A stretch of 64,000 bases of DNA from Butyrivibrio sp. (GTDB taxonomy: Bacteria > Bacillota > Clostridia > Lachnospirales > Lachnospiraceae), in NCBI GenBank assembly GCA_017446685.1, contig JAFSQI010000054.1:1-64000 (forward strand), given 5' to 3'. Numbering within the stretch: position 1 is the first letter of the stretch; each line of letters begins with the position of its first letter. Both the position numbers and the translations under genes were made by a program. Shown here piece after piece: positions 20,071-28,500 of this stretch. Below the pieces are notes generated by a model that saw only the letters and a program-made list of their open reading frames with translations, was not told the origin of the DNA and made no database searches.

Positions 20071-20370
20071 TTACTTGAAATTTATTGCATTTTCCACATC
20101 ACTTAATCCCGAAGTAACATCATTAAGCTTGTCACAAATATCCTCTATGGAATTGTATAATCCATTTCCTTTTACATCTGAAGCAGCTTCACCAATTTTG
20201 TCACATACATCACTTATGGTGTTGTATAAACCAGATCCCTGAATATCATCCATTTTTGAACAAATATCATCTATACTATTTGCACCTGTCCCACGGATAT
20301 CATTAATCTTACTATTAATCTCCTGCAACTCGTTGAGTATATCCTTTAATACATCTACTACTTCATCCAT
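20071..20370 (-). CDS. Small protein with three Cys-containing Gly-x-Gly repeats (99 aa)
   Basis: After a helical N-terminal segment (residues 1-24) come three near-identical 18-19-residue repeats. The repeats read NDIRGTGANSIDDICSKM, DDIQGSGLYNTISDVCDKI and SDVKGNGLYNSIEDICDKL. Each has a G-x-G turn and one Cys at the same place. The protein is acidic and probably forms helical hairpins. A good ribosome-binding site (AGGAGAAGG) precedes the ATG, so it is a genuine small gene. It lies 13 bases after the radical SAM gene, which makes it the nearest candidate substrate or adaptor of that enzyme. It could also be a coiled-coil scaffold. I do not recognise the family. Confidence 0.75.
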   Translation of the reverse strand: MDEVVDVLKDILNELQEINSKINDIRGTGANSIDDICSKMDDIQGSGLYNTISDVCDKIGEAASDVKGNGLYNSIEDICDKLNDVTSGLSDVENAINFK

Positions 20371-20383
20371 TTTCCTTCTCCTT

Positions 20384-20953
20384 TCAAAACCCTCTTTTAT
20401 GTATTCCTACTGATACCACTCCATCAGAAGTGGTGAAATTCTGAATCTGATTATGATTAGCAGCGATGTAGGTGTTGTATAAACTCGCAAAGTTCTGGTC
20501 CATGATATGAATCCGCTGGTTCTCGGAGCCTCTTAGAAACACATCATTGTTCTCTTCTTCCCTGTACTCTCCATCAATCAGAACGGCTATGTTATTTAAC
20601 ACATAATCCGTGCTTTTATCATTCCTATCATGAAGCTGTTCTAATTGATATCCGGAATATACCAAAATATCTTCCGAGTATTTTCTAAGATTTGGCAGCA
20701 ATTCTTCTAGCTCCGATGCCTGATCCATAGGTTCACCACCGCTTATAGTGAATCCATCAATTTCATAATCCGCAGCCACCCTGTCCACCAGGTCCATAAC
20801 CTCATTTATAGACACCTCATATTCTGGACGCTTCTTCCAAAGTTCTGGATTACTGCAACCCTTACATTCCCTATTGCATCCGCAGAGCCAAATTCCAATT
20901 CGTTTCCCAGGGCCTAAAACCTCTACTGGGTAAAGTATTCTTGCAACATTCAT
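20384..20953 (-). CDS. Radical SAM enzyme, NrdG/activase-like (189 aa)
   Basis: The cluster-binding motif C-x3-C-x2-C is CNREC then KGC (residues 26, 30, 33), followed by SNPELW. The SAM-binding GGEP motif is in ISGGEPMDQ near 77. Length and layout match the short activating enzymes of anaerobic ribonucleotide reductase and pyruvate formate-lyase (glycyl-radical activases); no SPASM cluster is visible. No glycyl-radical enzyme with an RVxGY-type motif lies in the island, so the target is unknown. It sits between the TerB-like gene and the small Cys-repeat gene in the same operon. Radical SAM enzymes need low oxygen or protection, which fits an anaerobic host. Confidence 0.85.
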   Translation of the reverse strand: MNVARILYPVEVLGPGKRIGIWLCGCNRECKGCSNPELWKKRPEYEVSINEVMDLVDRVAADYEIDGFTISGGEPMDQASELEELLPNLRKYSEDILVYSGYQLEQLHDRNDKSTDYVLNNIAVLIDGEYREEENNDVFLRGSENQRIHIMDQNFASLYNTYIAANHNQIQNFTTSDGVVSVGIHKRGF

Positions 20954-20968
20954 AAAACGCCTTTAGCT

Positions 20969-21475
20969 TTAATCAGTCTTCTTATGCGTCCTAAATTCCG
21001 CATAATCTCTCAACATTTTTAAATAATCTAACAAAGTTTGATTTTCCATTTGAGTCATATTATCAGCTGTGGCAACACCCATGCCTAAATATCCCAGTAA
21101 TGCTAGGTATTTTTCCCATAACACCGAGTAGAACATCCCTTCCATATTGAATGTCAAATCATAAACATGTTTATCAACCACTGTAACAAACGATAAAGGA
21201 ATCTCGCTCATCACACGTCCCAAATATGGTTTTTCATCTATTATTCTGTCGACAAAAGCATCATTAAAAAAATCTTTTATATAATCAACTCCTGCCGTAG
21301 ATACTTCACCATCAGTTTGAGATAAGTATAAAAGGAAATAAACCAAATCCATTTTAAAACAATCTTCGTTTTTGGCATTTCGATCATACTTCGCAATTCC
21401 TTTTCTATCATAATTCAAAACCGAAAGCTCAATAAGAAGACTATCATACACTTCCTTTGCTTCATCTATGTTCAT
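20969..21475 (-). CDS. TerB-like helical protein (168 aa)
   Basis: The segment FLLYLSQTDGEVSTAGVDYI near residues 47-66 resembles the core of the TerB/DjlA helical domain (hydrophobic helix, then D-G-x-[IV]-x-x-x-E and another helix). The remainder is predicted helical with no membrane segment. TerB-like domains occur in stress and phage-defence gene sets and may sense metals or the membrane, but their biochemistry is poorly known. TTGGAGG precedes the ATG. Its place between the FHA gene and the radical SAM gene fits a structural or sensing partner. The family assignment is tentative because only a short motif supports it. Confidence 0.5.
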   Translation of the reverse strand: MNIDEAKEVYDSLLIELSVLNYDRKGIAKYDRNAKNEDCFKMDLVYFLLYLSQTDGEVSTAGVDYIKDFFNDAFVDRIIDEKPYLGRVMSEIPLSFVTVVDKHVYDLTFNMEGMFYSVLWEKYLALLGYLGMGVATADNMTQMENQTLLDYLKMLRDYAEFRTHKKTD

Positions 21476-21513
21476 TTAGCACCTCCAAGGTTTTTGTTGA
21501 AGCACATAATCAC

Positions 21514-22149
21514 TCAACTAGTTACATGATAAACAAAATAAGCCGCATCACTTTGGCGCTCTCCGTTTATCTCCATCCCGCCAAGTCCAATCTCATCGCC
21601 ATCTTTAAGTTCTGTAGGATCTGGTCCCTTCACTTCAATATTATTTATAAAGGTGTGATTTGTATTGCTAAGGTTCTCTATAAAGACTTTGCCTTCAACT
21701 ATGGTAAGCTTTGCATGTTGCCTACTCACATACATCTTGGATCCAAGATAATCCTTCAGCCCGGACTCTCTTCCGACAACCAGCACCTCGTCTTCCAAGT
21801 CTACAGAATAATCATCTCCTACAGCCTGAAGCTTATAGGAAAACTTCTGTTCTTCCATGACTGTAGTAGGAATAATATCCGATATATCCTCTCCACATTT
21901 CTTACATTTTCTGGCCTGTGGAAGGTTATGAGCACCACAGTCACATACTCTCACAAGCGTTGGAACACCTTTTGGTGCTGTGGATGCTCCCGAAGATTCA
22001 TTTTTCTTTTCCTCTTCAAGCTGTTGTTCCATTTCGCTGTCCATTACTTTAACGCCTGTAAGATCTGTTTCACACTTCCTACATTCAAGAAGGCTCGGTG
22101 GATTATGCTCTCCACATGCAGGACAAATTTTGTATTTTTCCAATACCAT
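21514..22149 (-). CDS. Double zinc-ribbon FHA-domain protein (211 aa)
   Basis: Two CxxC-type zinc ribbons lie N-terminally (CPACG with CRKC at about residues 9-25; CDCG with CKKCG at about 68-85), joined by an acidic Gln/Glu-rich linker. An FHA domain follows (about 110-200): VVGRESG, then SRQHAKL and ENLSNTNHTFINN, the conserved G-R, S-R-x-H and N-x-(S/T/N)-N-G-like positions that bind phosphothreonine. FHA proteins read out Ser/Thr kinase signals, so this is the likely receiver of the operon kinase, with PP2C as eraser. Its ATG overlaps the coiled-coil gene stop by one base (TAATG), so the two are coupled and probably made in equal amounts. Confidence 0.9.
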   Translation of the reverse strand: MVLEKYKICPACGEHNPPSLLECRKCETDLTGVKVMDSEMEQQLEEEKKNESSGASTAPKGVPTLVRVCDCGAHNLPQARKCKKCGEDISDIIPTTVMEEQKFSYKLQAVGDDYSVDLEDEVLVVGRESGLKDYLGSKMYVSRQHAKLTIVEGKVFIENLSNTNHTFINNIEVKGPDPTELKDGDEIGLGGMEINGERQSDAAYFVYHVTS

Positions 22150-23588
22150 TACTCATCTCTCCTAAGAACTTTCTGTGCTGTAGCTGCTTTCTTCTTGGTG
22201 CTTGCTACGTTCATCTCTGTAATCTGTTTTCCAGGCTCAACATTATAATCACTAACATTTATTATTGCGGCATACTCTGCTTCAGGGGGCATAAGTGCAA
22301 TTCTATTTCCCACAATGACTCCCTTGGCTTTCATTCGTTTCTCGAACTCAGCAAACTCCCCACAGAAGGTCTGCATATCCTGCGTAAGCACTGACGTTTC
22401 ATCAGCTGTAGGCACTCTATCTTCTCTTGCAATTCCACCTAACTCCATTGCTATCTGTCCTTCGGATGAATAGGTTATATTAACTGCAGTTCCTTCACCA
22501 AACTGATACAGTTCATTTTTGAAATGCTTGCCACTCTTCTTTGTGACTTCTCTCTTTCCGATGAGATCATATCCCATATCCTGCATGACTTCATCCACAC
22601 AGTCTGCAATATATGCTTGCTCTTTCTGCTTAACAACTGCAAGCTCCATTTCATGAATGGCTTCTTCAAGCTCTGCAGTATCCTTAAACGAGCGATTTTT
22701 CTCAGCCTCAAGATGTGCCATGTCACAAAGGGTCTTATACCTAAGTACTTGCTCTGCAAATGCAGCTTCTTCTTTCTCACATTCAATCTGGTATTTTTCT
22801 ATATCCTTAAAAATCTTTTTTACGGTAATACTGTCAAAAGATGTAAGCCTCGACATCTGATCTATCTTATCAAGATTAGTCAGTGCATTTTTGATTTCAT
22901 CTAAAAGTGATTTGGGAAGCTCCAATTTTAGTAATTCAGCAAGCTCGTTAAACAGTTCCTTCTTAGCATCATCAAGACTCTTTTGTTTAGGCTCTTCCTC
23001 AAAACTATCAAATGAAAATGAACCACTTATATCGTTAGAGATAGACTTTTCGAGCTCCTGAAGATTACGTCCCTCCAAAGGATTTGCAGGTGCTTCATCT
23101 CCATCATTAAGATATTCAGCTATTTTTTGGTTTGTCTTTTTCTGTTCTCGAACACCAGCGTCTTTCCCTGCATTGGCAGCCTTGTTCAGTTCTTTCTTAA
23201 GATCTTCTGCTATTTTCTTAATGGCTAGAATCCGCTGTAACTCATGCTTTTTCTGCTCATAAGCTTCATCTGAAATCCTGTACTTAGGTGAAATCGTAGG
23301 TATATTTTTGTTATATTCGCTCTGGATACTTTGGATTTCTCTTTCAAGGTTCTGCATCAGATTCTTAACTTCAGCAATAGTCTGTTCCTGTCCGCCATAT
23401 TTACTCTGAAACAAGTTCAGCATCTGGAGCGACTTTTCTAATGAGCCTCTCATACCAGAGCACTGGCTAAGAATCTGCTTTATCTGCTCACCACAAACTA
23501 TAGCCTGATTCTCACAACGAATCTGCCCTTCCACAACCTGTCTTGCCCATCCGGTAAGATCATATATAGAAACTTTTGGTCCACTCAT
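22149..23588 (-). CDS. Coiled-coil protein with MSGPKVS-type N-terminus (479 aa)
   Basis: The first residues MSGPKVSIYDLTGWAR match a conserved N-terminal tag I recall from uncharacterised coiled-coil proteins. Residues about 30-150 and 200-330 are heptad-rich, charged helices. The C-terminal ~140 residues form a mixed domain with KGVIVGNRIALMPPEAEYAA. No catalytic motif or membrane helix is seen. AGAGG precedes the start. It is between the kinase and FHA genes and coupled to the latter, so a scaffold that brings kinase and FHA protein together is a reasonable inference. Threonine-rich stretches could be phosphorylation sites. Confidence 0.65.
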   Translation of the reverse strand: MSGPKVSIYDLTGWARQVVEGQIRCENQAIVCGEQIKQILSQCSGMRGSLEKSLQMLNLFQSKYGGQEQTIAEVKNLMQNLEREIQSIQSEYNKNIPTISPKYRISDEAYEQKKHELQRILAIKKIAEDLKKELNKAANAGKDAGVREQKKTNQKIAEYLNDGDEAPANPLEGRNLQELEKSISNDISGSFSFDSFEEEPKQKSLDDAKKELFNELAELLKLELPKSLLDEIKNALTNLDKIDQMSRLTSFDSITVKKIFKDIEKYQIECEKEEAAFAEQVLRYKTLCDMAHLEAEKNRSFKDTAELEEAIHEMELAVVKQKEQAYIADCVDEVMQDMGYDLIGKREVTKKSGKHFKNELYQFGEGTAVNITYSSEGQIAMELGGIAREDRVPTADETSVLTQDMQTFCGEFAEFEKRMKAKGVIVGNRIALMPPEAEYAAIINVSDYNVEPGKQITEMNVASTKKKAATAQKVLRRDE

Positions 23589-23600
23589 AAACTTATCCTC

Positions 23601-25295
23601 TTAGTTTAATGAATCACGCCATTTATCTATTTCATTCTGCTTTCCGATTGCTATAAGCCATGTTTCAAGCTGGAAATCAAGGTTGCCATCATAATCAACA
23701 AGCTTATGGCAGAGTGTAACGAACTTATCGTATGATTCGTCATATACACTGCGCATGTAGTTATATAGTTCACCAACAGTGCGAATCTGTTCTCCGTTTA
23801 GAAGAAGTAATTTCTGTCCTGATAATGTATACGCCATCAGGAAATATGTACGTTTCATATCCGTGCCATTAAGAAGCTCTAGTTCATACGAGTCTTCTAT
23901 AGCAGCTGCTGCCTTTTTCAGTTTTTCATTTTTAGGCTGAGTCAGATTCACATAGGCAGACAGTAATTTTTCTGACAAAACGCTGGCATAATATGGAAAC
24001 TGTGACTCATCCTTATCCCAAAGCCTGTCAAGGACATCTCTGCCAAATGCTGCAATGCTCTCAAATGTCTGCCCTTTCCAATAGAATCCCTTCAGCTTAG
24101 GATCAATCTGGTAAAGAAGCTTCCAGTAAATAATGTCATCCTTACCATTCTCTGTTCTTGCCTCTTCCTCTGCAGCCTGGCATTTTCTCATTATTTCCTG
24201 ATTACAAGTTCTGAAGTAAGAAGTAACATTGCCTCTAAATACCTGCTTCATTCCTTCTTGCCAGTTCTCAGCAAATGCCTTCACAAGTCTTGAAGGATCG
24301 GTTATTTCTTCACCCATGAACTCGAACGCAGGTAGCGCTCCTTTACCAACATTTCCAATTCCCTCGCCAGGTATAACAAGATTCTCTCCATTAAGCCACC
24401 GATTGACTTCGTCATAAGTCCATCGTCTGTTAGGATTCTCCTTGTTGTTTCTGCTGGTAATATCTGGATATGTTAACGCCGAAATAAAATCCTGTAAGAG
24501 TGGTGACATATCATCAGGATAATTAAGCTTCTGAACAAGAATGTACTGTTCCAGTTCTTCAGGTTGCATATTCGCATATGGAACATAGCCACAAAACAGC
24601 TCAAACAGCGTTATTCCAAAAGAATAGTAATCAGACCCTTCATAATATATTCCCTTGAATGTTTCCGGTGCAGAATACTCAAATGTCATTCCGGTTTTAG
24701 TGACTAAAATAGTATTATCGCCCTCAATTGCTGAGCTTATACCGAAGTCAATAATGGAAACTGTTTCACCATCATCATTTAACATGATATTTGAAGGTTT
24801 TAAATCCTTATGAATAATGCCAGCATCATGAAGAGCTTTTAGTCCCTCATTGATATTAGGAATAATAGTCTTTAAAAGCTTATCCTCATTAAACTGCTTT
24901 CCCTGCAAGCTACCGTTATAGTAATACGGCAGTATTTCGACAGGAAAACCGTTATACTCCCCTGTCTCGTACAATTTTGCAACATAAGGAGAGTCTATTG
25001 TCAGCAGCTTATCTATGACCTCTTGCTTAATGGCCATCTGCCGCTTATAGACTTTAGCAACGTATTCTTCATCTTCATATTTGCATAAATACAGATCTGC
25101 TTCCCCTGACGTCACCTCAAGCTGCCTGACAACGATATATTTGTCACAGATAATCTCATTTTCACTTATTGTCTGACTCTGATTAGCAGGCGTAGTTATC
25201 CCATTCTGTCGGTTATACTGTTCAATAATATCGTTATTAATTGCTGTAGGTGTTGAGTTTTGCAGTTGTGGATTTATAACAGTTTCATTTGCCAT
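23601..25295 (-). CDS. Eukaryotic-type Ser/Thr protein kinase with helical C-terminus (564 aa)
   Basis: A Ser/Thr-rich disordered N-terminus (about 45 residues) precedes a full kinase domain: the VAK lysine at 81, catalytic loop HKDLKPSN at 162-169, DFG at 183-185, APE at 209-211, and the DYYSFGITLFEL helix. The glycine-rich loop is degenerate (LEVTSGEADLYL). The C-terminal ~250 residues are helical and lack the PASTA repeats and membrane helix of PknB, so it is cytosolic. It phosphorylates Ser/Thr on unknown targets; the neighbouring FHA and PP2C genes complete a write-read-erase set. TTTGGAG precedes the ATG. The kinase call is secure; its trigger is unknown. Confidence 0.93.
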   Translation of the reverse strand: MANETVINPQLQNSTPTAINNDIIEQYNRQNGITTPANQSQTISENEIICDKYIVVRQLEVTSGEADLYLCKYEDEEYVAKVYKRQMAIKQEVIDKLLTIDSPYVAKLYETGEYNGFPVEILPYYYNGSLQGKQFNEDKLLKTIIPNINEGLKALHDAGIIHKDLKPSNIMLNDDGETVSIIDFGISSAIEGDNTILVTKTGMTFEYSAPETFKGIYYEGSDYYSFGITLFELFCGYVPYANMQPEELEQYILVQKLNYPDDMSPLLQDFISALTYPDITSRNNKENPNRRWTYDEVNRWLNGENLVIPGEGIGNVGKGALPAFEFMGEEITDPSRLVKAFAENWQEGMKQVFRGNVTSYFRTCNQEIMRKCQAAEEEARTENGKDDIIYWKLLYQIDPKLKGFYWKGQTFESIAAFGRDVLDRLWDKDESQFPYYASVLSEKLLSAYVNLTQPKNEKLKKAAAAIEDSYELELLNGTDMKRTYFLMAYTLSGQKLLLLNGEQIRTVGELYNYMRSVYDESYDKFVTLCHKLVDYDGNLDFQLETWLIAIGKQNEIDKWRDSLN

Positions 25296-25321
25296 AAGTA
25301 CGCTCCAAAGGTTATTTCACC

Positions 25322-25570
25322 TTATTCTTCATTCAAAAACTCTACTTCCTTTGCAAGAAGTTCTGCCAGAGACTTTATATCTTCCTCTGTCAGAGTTATT
25401 CCCTTTCCCATTTTTTCATGATCTGGAGACCATGAACGCAGATCATACTTGGGCTCTTTTCCATTCCAACTAACTCTATTAAGCTCCAACTGCCATCCTT
25501 TTGATGATGTTGAAACCACCCCAATATTGTTGATAATCTCGAACTTTAATTCTTCGTTCTTTCCAGCCAT
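25322..25570 (-). CDS. YdbC/PC4-like ssDNA-binding protein (82 aa)
   Basis: The sequence FEIINNIGVVS followed by KGWQLELNRVSWNGKEPKYD, then LRSWSPDHEKMGKGITL matches the YdbC family, a bacterial homologue of the eukaryotic PC4 coactivator that binds single-stranded DNA. The length of 82 is typical. ACAGGAGG lies ahead of the ATG. YdbC is usually a solitary housekeeping gene in Firmicutes; here it sits in an operon between the giant helicase and the kinase. This suggests it coats or senses ssDNA made by the helicase. That functional link is inference. Confidence 0.88.
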   Translation of the reverse strand: MAGKNEELKFEIINNIGVVSTSSKGWQLELNRVSWNGKEPKYDLRSWSPDHEKMGKGITLTEEDIKSLAELLAKEVEFLNEE

Positions 25571-25588
25571 TTTTAGTTTTTCCTCCTG

Positions 25589-28500
25589 TTAATGTGTCAT
25601 TATTCTCCAAGCATCCCTACCTCCGGTTGCCATGGATCCTCTCTTTTCACGGCTAAACGCTAACATATGAACTGACAATATCTGTTCAAATTCCTCTTTA
25701 CGTTCAGCGTTATAAATTACCCAAATGATGTTAGAAGAAGCTCTATTGTCTATGCATTCGAAGCCTTTATAAACAAGCTCTTCAAATAATCCTCCAGACT
25801 TCTTTGCCCCCATCAGGTCATTGATATGCATCTGCCCTGGATATGTTTGGTTTGTAGTTTTCTTCACTTCCTTAGGAGAGGATGCATTTCTCTTTCTGAT
25901 TTCTTCCATCTTCTGGTTTTCTAATGCTCTACGTTTTTCTGCTTCTTCCTTACGCTTTTTTGCCTCATTTTCCTTTTTAGCCTTCTCTGTAGCCTCTATA
26001 ATTTCCTCTTCCTGCTTTCTTCTTGCCTCCTCGAGTTCTTTTGTCTTCTGCTCTTTTTCTTCAGCTTCACGGCGCTTCTTCTCGTCTGCCTCCGCAGCTG
26101 CTTTGATAGATTCCAGTCGCTTATTACTATCCGCTATAGCATTTTCAATGAACTCTAAAAGCTTCTGTCCTTCAATCTGAGGATTCCTATACCACTCCGT
26201 AGACCATGCCCTATACATATTCCATCCCATATTTTTCAAGACTGATCCACGAAGCCTGTCTCTGTCTCGCGCTGTTCTTGCAGAATGATATGAAAATCCA
26301 TCACATTCAATTCCTGCCACAAATTCATCCTTGATCTCAGGATGTTCAACGGCAATATCAATCTTGTAATCTGAACATCCAACATGCAGCTTGGCAGAAT
26401 ATCCCTTAGAAGTTATGTAACTGTAAATAGCATTAACAAAGTCATCCGTTTTACGATTCTGATTAGAATTTGCCAGTGCTGCTCCTCTATTGCGTGCAAA
26501 TTCAATATAGTCATAAAGCATATGTATTCCTTCAGACTCCGTATTGCTGATAGGAATATCTGATGGAAGTATAGAACTAACAAGCTTAACATTTATCTTT
26601 GCTCTTGTTATTGCAACATTAAGTCGCCGCTCACCACCCGAAAGGCCTACAGGTCCAAACCTAAGTGACATAGGTTTACCAGATGCTTTCTGTTCCTTCG
26701 TCTTGGCGTAACAAATGCTGAAGATAATAGTATCTCGTTCATCTCCCTGAACATTCTCGAGGTTCTTTACAAAGAATTCCTCTTCTTTTCCCTCAGTAAA
26801 GAAACTCTCGTACTTTGGATTCTGTTCCCTAAATAGCTGTATTTCCCGCAGAATTGCCTGCTGCTGCTTTTCACTAAAAGCAATAATACCAAGCGAACGT
26901 TCCGGATGCTTATCAATGTGTTCTTTCACAAGTTCAGCACATCGTCTGGCCTCAAGTATGTTACAACTCTTTCCTCCAGGCTCATAATATCCCTCTTCAA
27001 CATACTCAAACTCTACACCAGTATCTGGTTCACTTTCATTACTACTCGGGAATGTAACCAACTCATCCCTATATATCTTCTGATTTGAAAAAGAAATCAA
27101 ATGCTCATGCTTACTTCTGTAATGCCAAAGTAAAGTTCTGTTAGGAAGCACATTGGCAGTTTCTTCAAGGATAGAATCAAAGTTTTCCTCTACCCATTTC
27201 TCATCATCTTCTTCATCATCATCGAAATCATCATTGTTGCTCGTACTTGTTGAGAAGAAACTTGTAGGCGGCAACTGCTTAGTATCCCCTGCAATGATAA
27301 CCTGGTCAGCTCTAAAAATAGCTCCAATCGCATCCTGCGGGAATATTTGTGATGCCTCGTCAAAGATAACCATGTCAAAGTGATAGTCGTTCGCATTAAG
27401 GAAATACGCAACTGATAGCGGCGACATCATAAAGCATGGCTTCAATGTCTGCATTAGATCTGGAATCTCGCTAAAAAGAGTTCTAAGAGGCATTACTTTC
27501 CTCTTCTTTTCCATCTCATGCTCAAGCTTTCTTACCGAAGAATGAGCACTTGTTACCATGGTTCTGTCTGGGAAAGTCTTTATAATACTGTCTCTAATCC
27601 TGCTTATAGAATATTCAAACTGCTTCTTATCAAGCTTTCTAAACTGCTCCAATTTCTGCTCATGTGAACGCTTCTTGAATGTCTGAACCGCTGAAACATC
27701 ATTTATTGCAAGAGCGAGCCACTGAGTATAGAATCCCTTTTCAAAAGCATCCTTCACATCTACAATTGTATTGTCTGAAGAAGCTATTTTTTCTGTAAAA
27801 TCAGTAAGTCCTTTCTTATCACAGTCATTCTTAGTCTCAACATAATCAAGCCACTTGTTCAATTCACCAAATTTACCAACGCAGCTCTGATACTTAACTG
27901 TAACATCAGACAAAGACATTGCTTTCATATTGCTGTCTGGGAACAGTTCATCAAAATATGCAAACTTATCTCTAGTGCCAACAATACCATCATTTATACT
28001 TCGTATCTTTGAAGAGACTTCATCACGCACCTCTGCGTTATCACACACTTTTTCAATAAAACCTTTTAGATTATCCTCGATGCCGTCTTCTGCAAATGCC
28101 CCAACTGCATTTAAATCACTAATAATCTGCTGCCAGTCCGTGAAGTTACCTGTATACCTATTTCCAAATAGTTCAGTCAGTTCTTCCGTTTCATCCGCCT
28201 CTGCAATAGCATCATGATTCTTAAGTATAAGTGCTGCACTCTTAATAACTCTTACTATCTGATCTTTATCTGTTAATTCGTTTATAGATAATTCTGATGC
28301 AATATCCGGGATATTATCTTTAAACCAAATACACTCATGAAGAATGAGTTCCATTGACTCTATGAGAGTCTGCAGCTCGACATATGAAAGGGCATCTCCT
28401 TTCTTTGCCTTATCGAGCAGTTCAATAACTCCCTTCATTTCCTGCTCCTCAAAAATCCTTCTTGTCACTTCCGATAGCAACTTTTCTGAAATTGATGATT

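Noticed and set aside
810..25295. Type VII or type VI secretion system, suggested by FtsK ATPase, FHA, kinase, PP2C and Clp genes
   Set aside because: No WXG100 substrates, membrane EssB/EssA-type genes, or T6SS sheath, baseplate or Hcp genes are present, and the FtsK-type protein has a single module without membrane helices.
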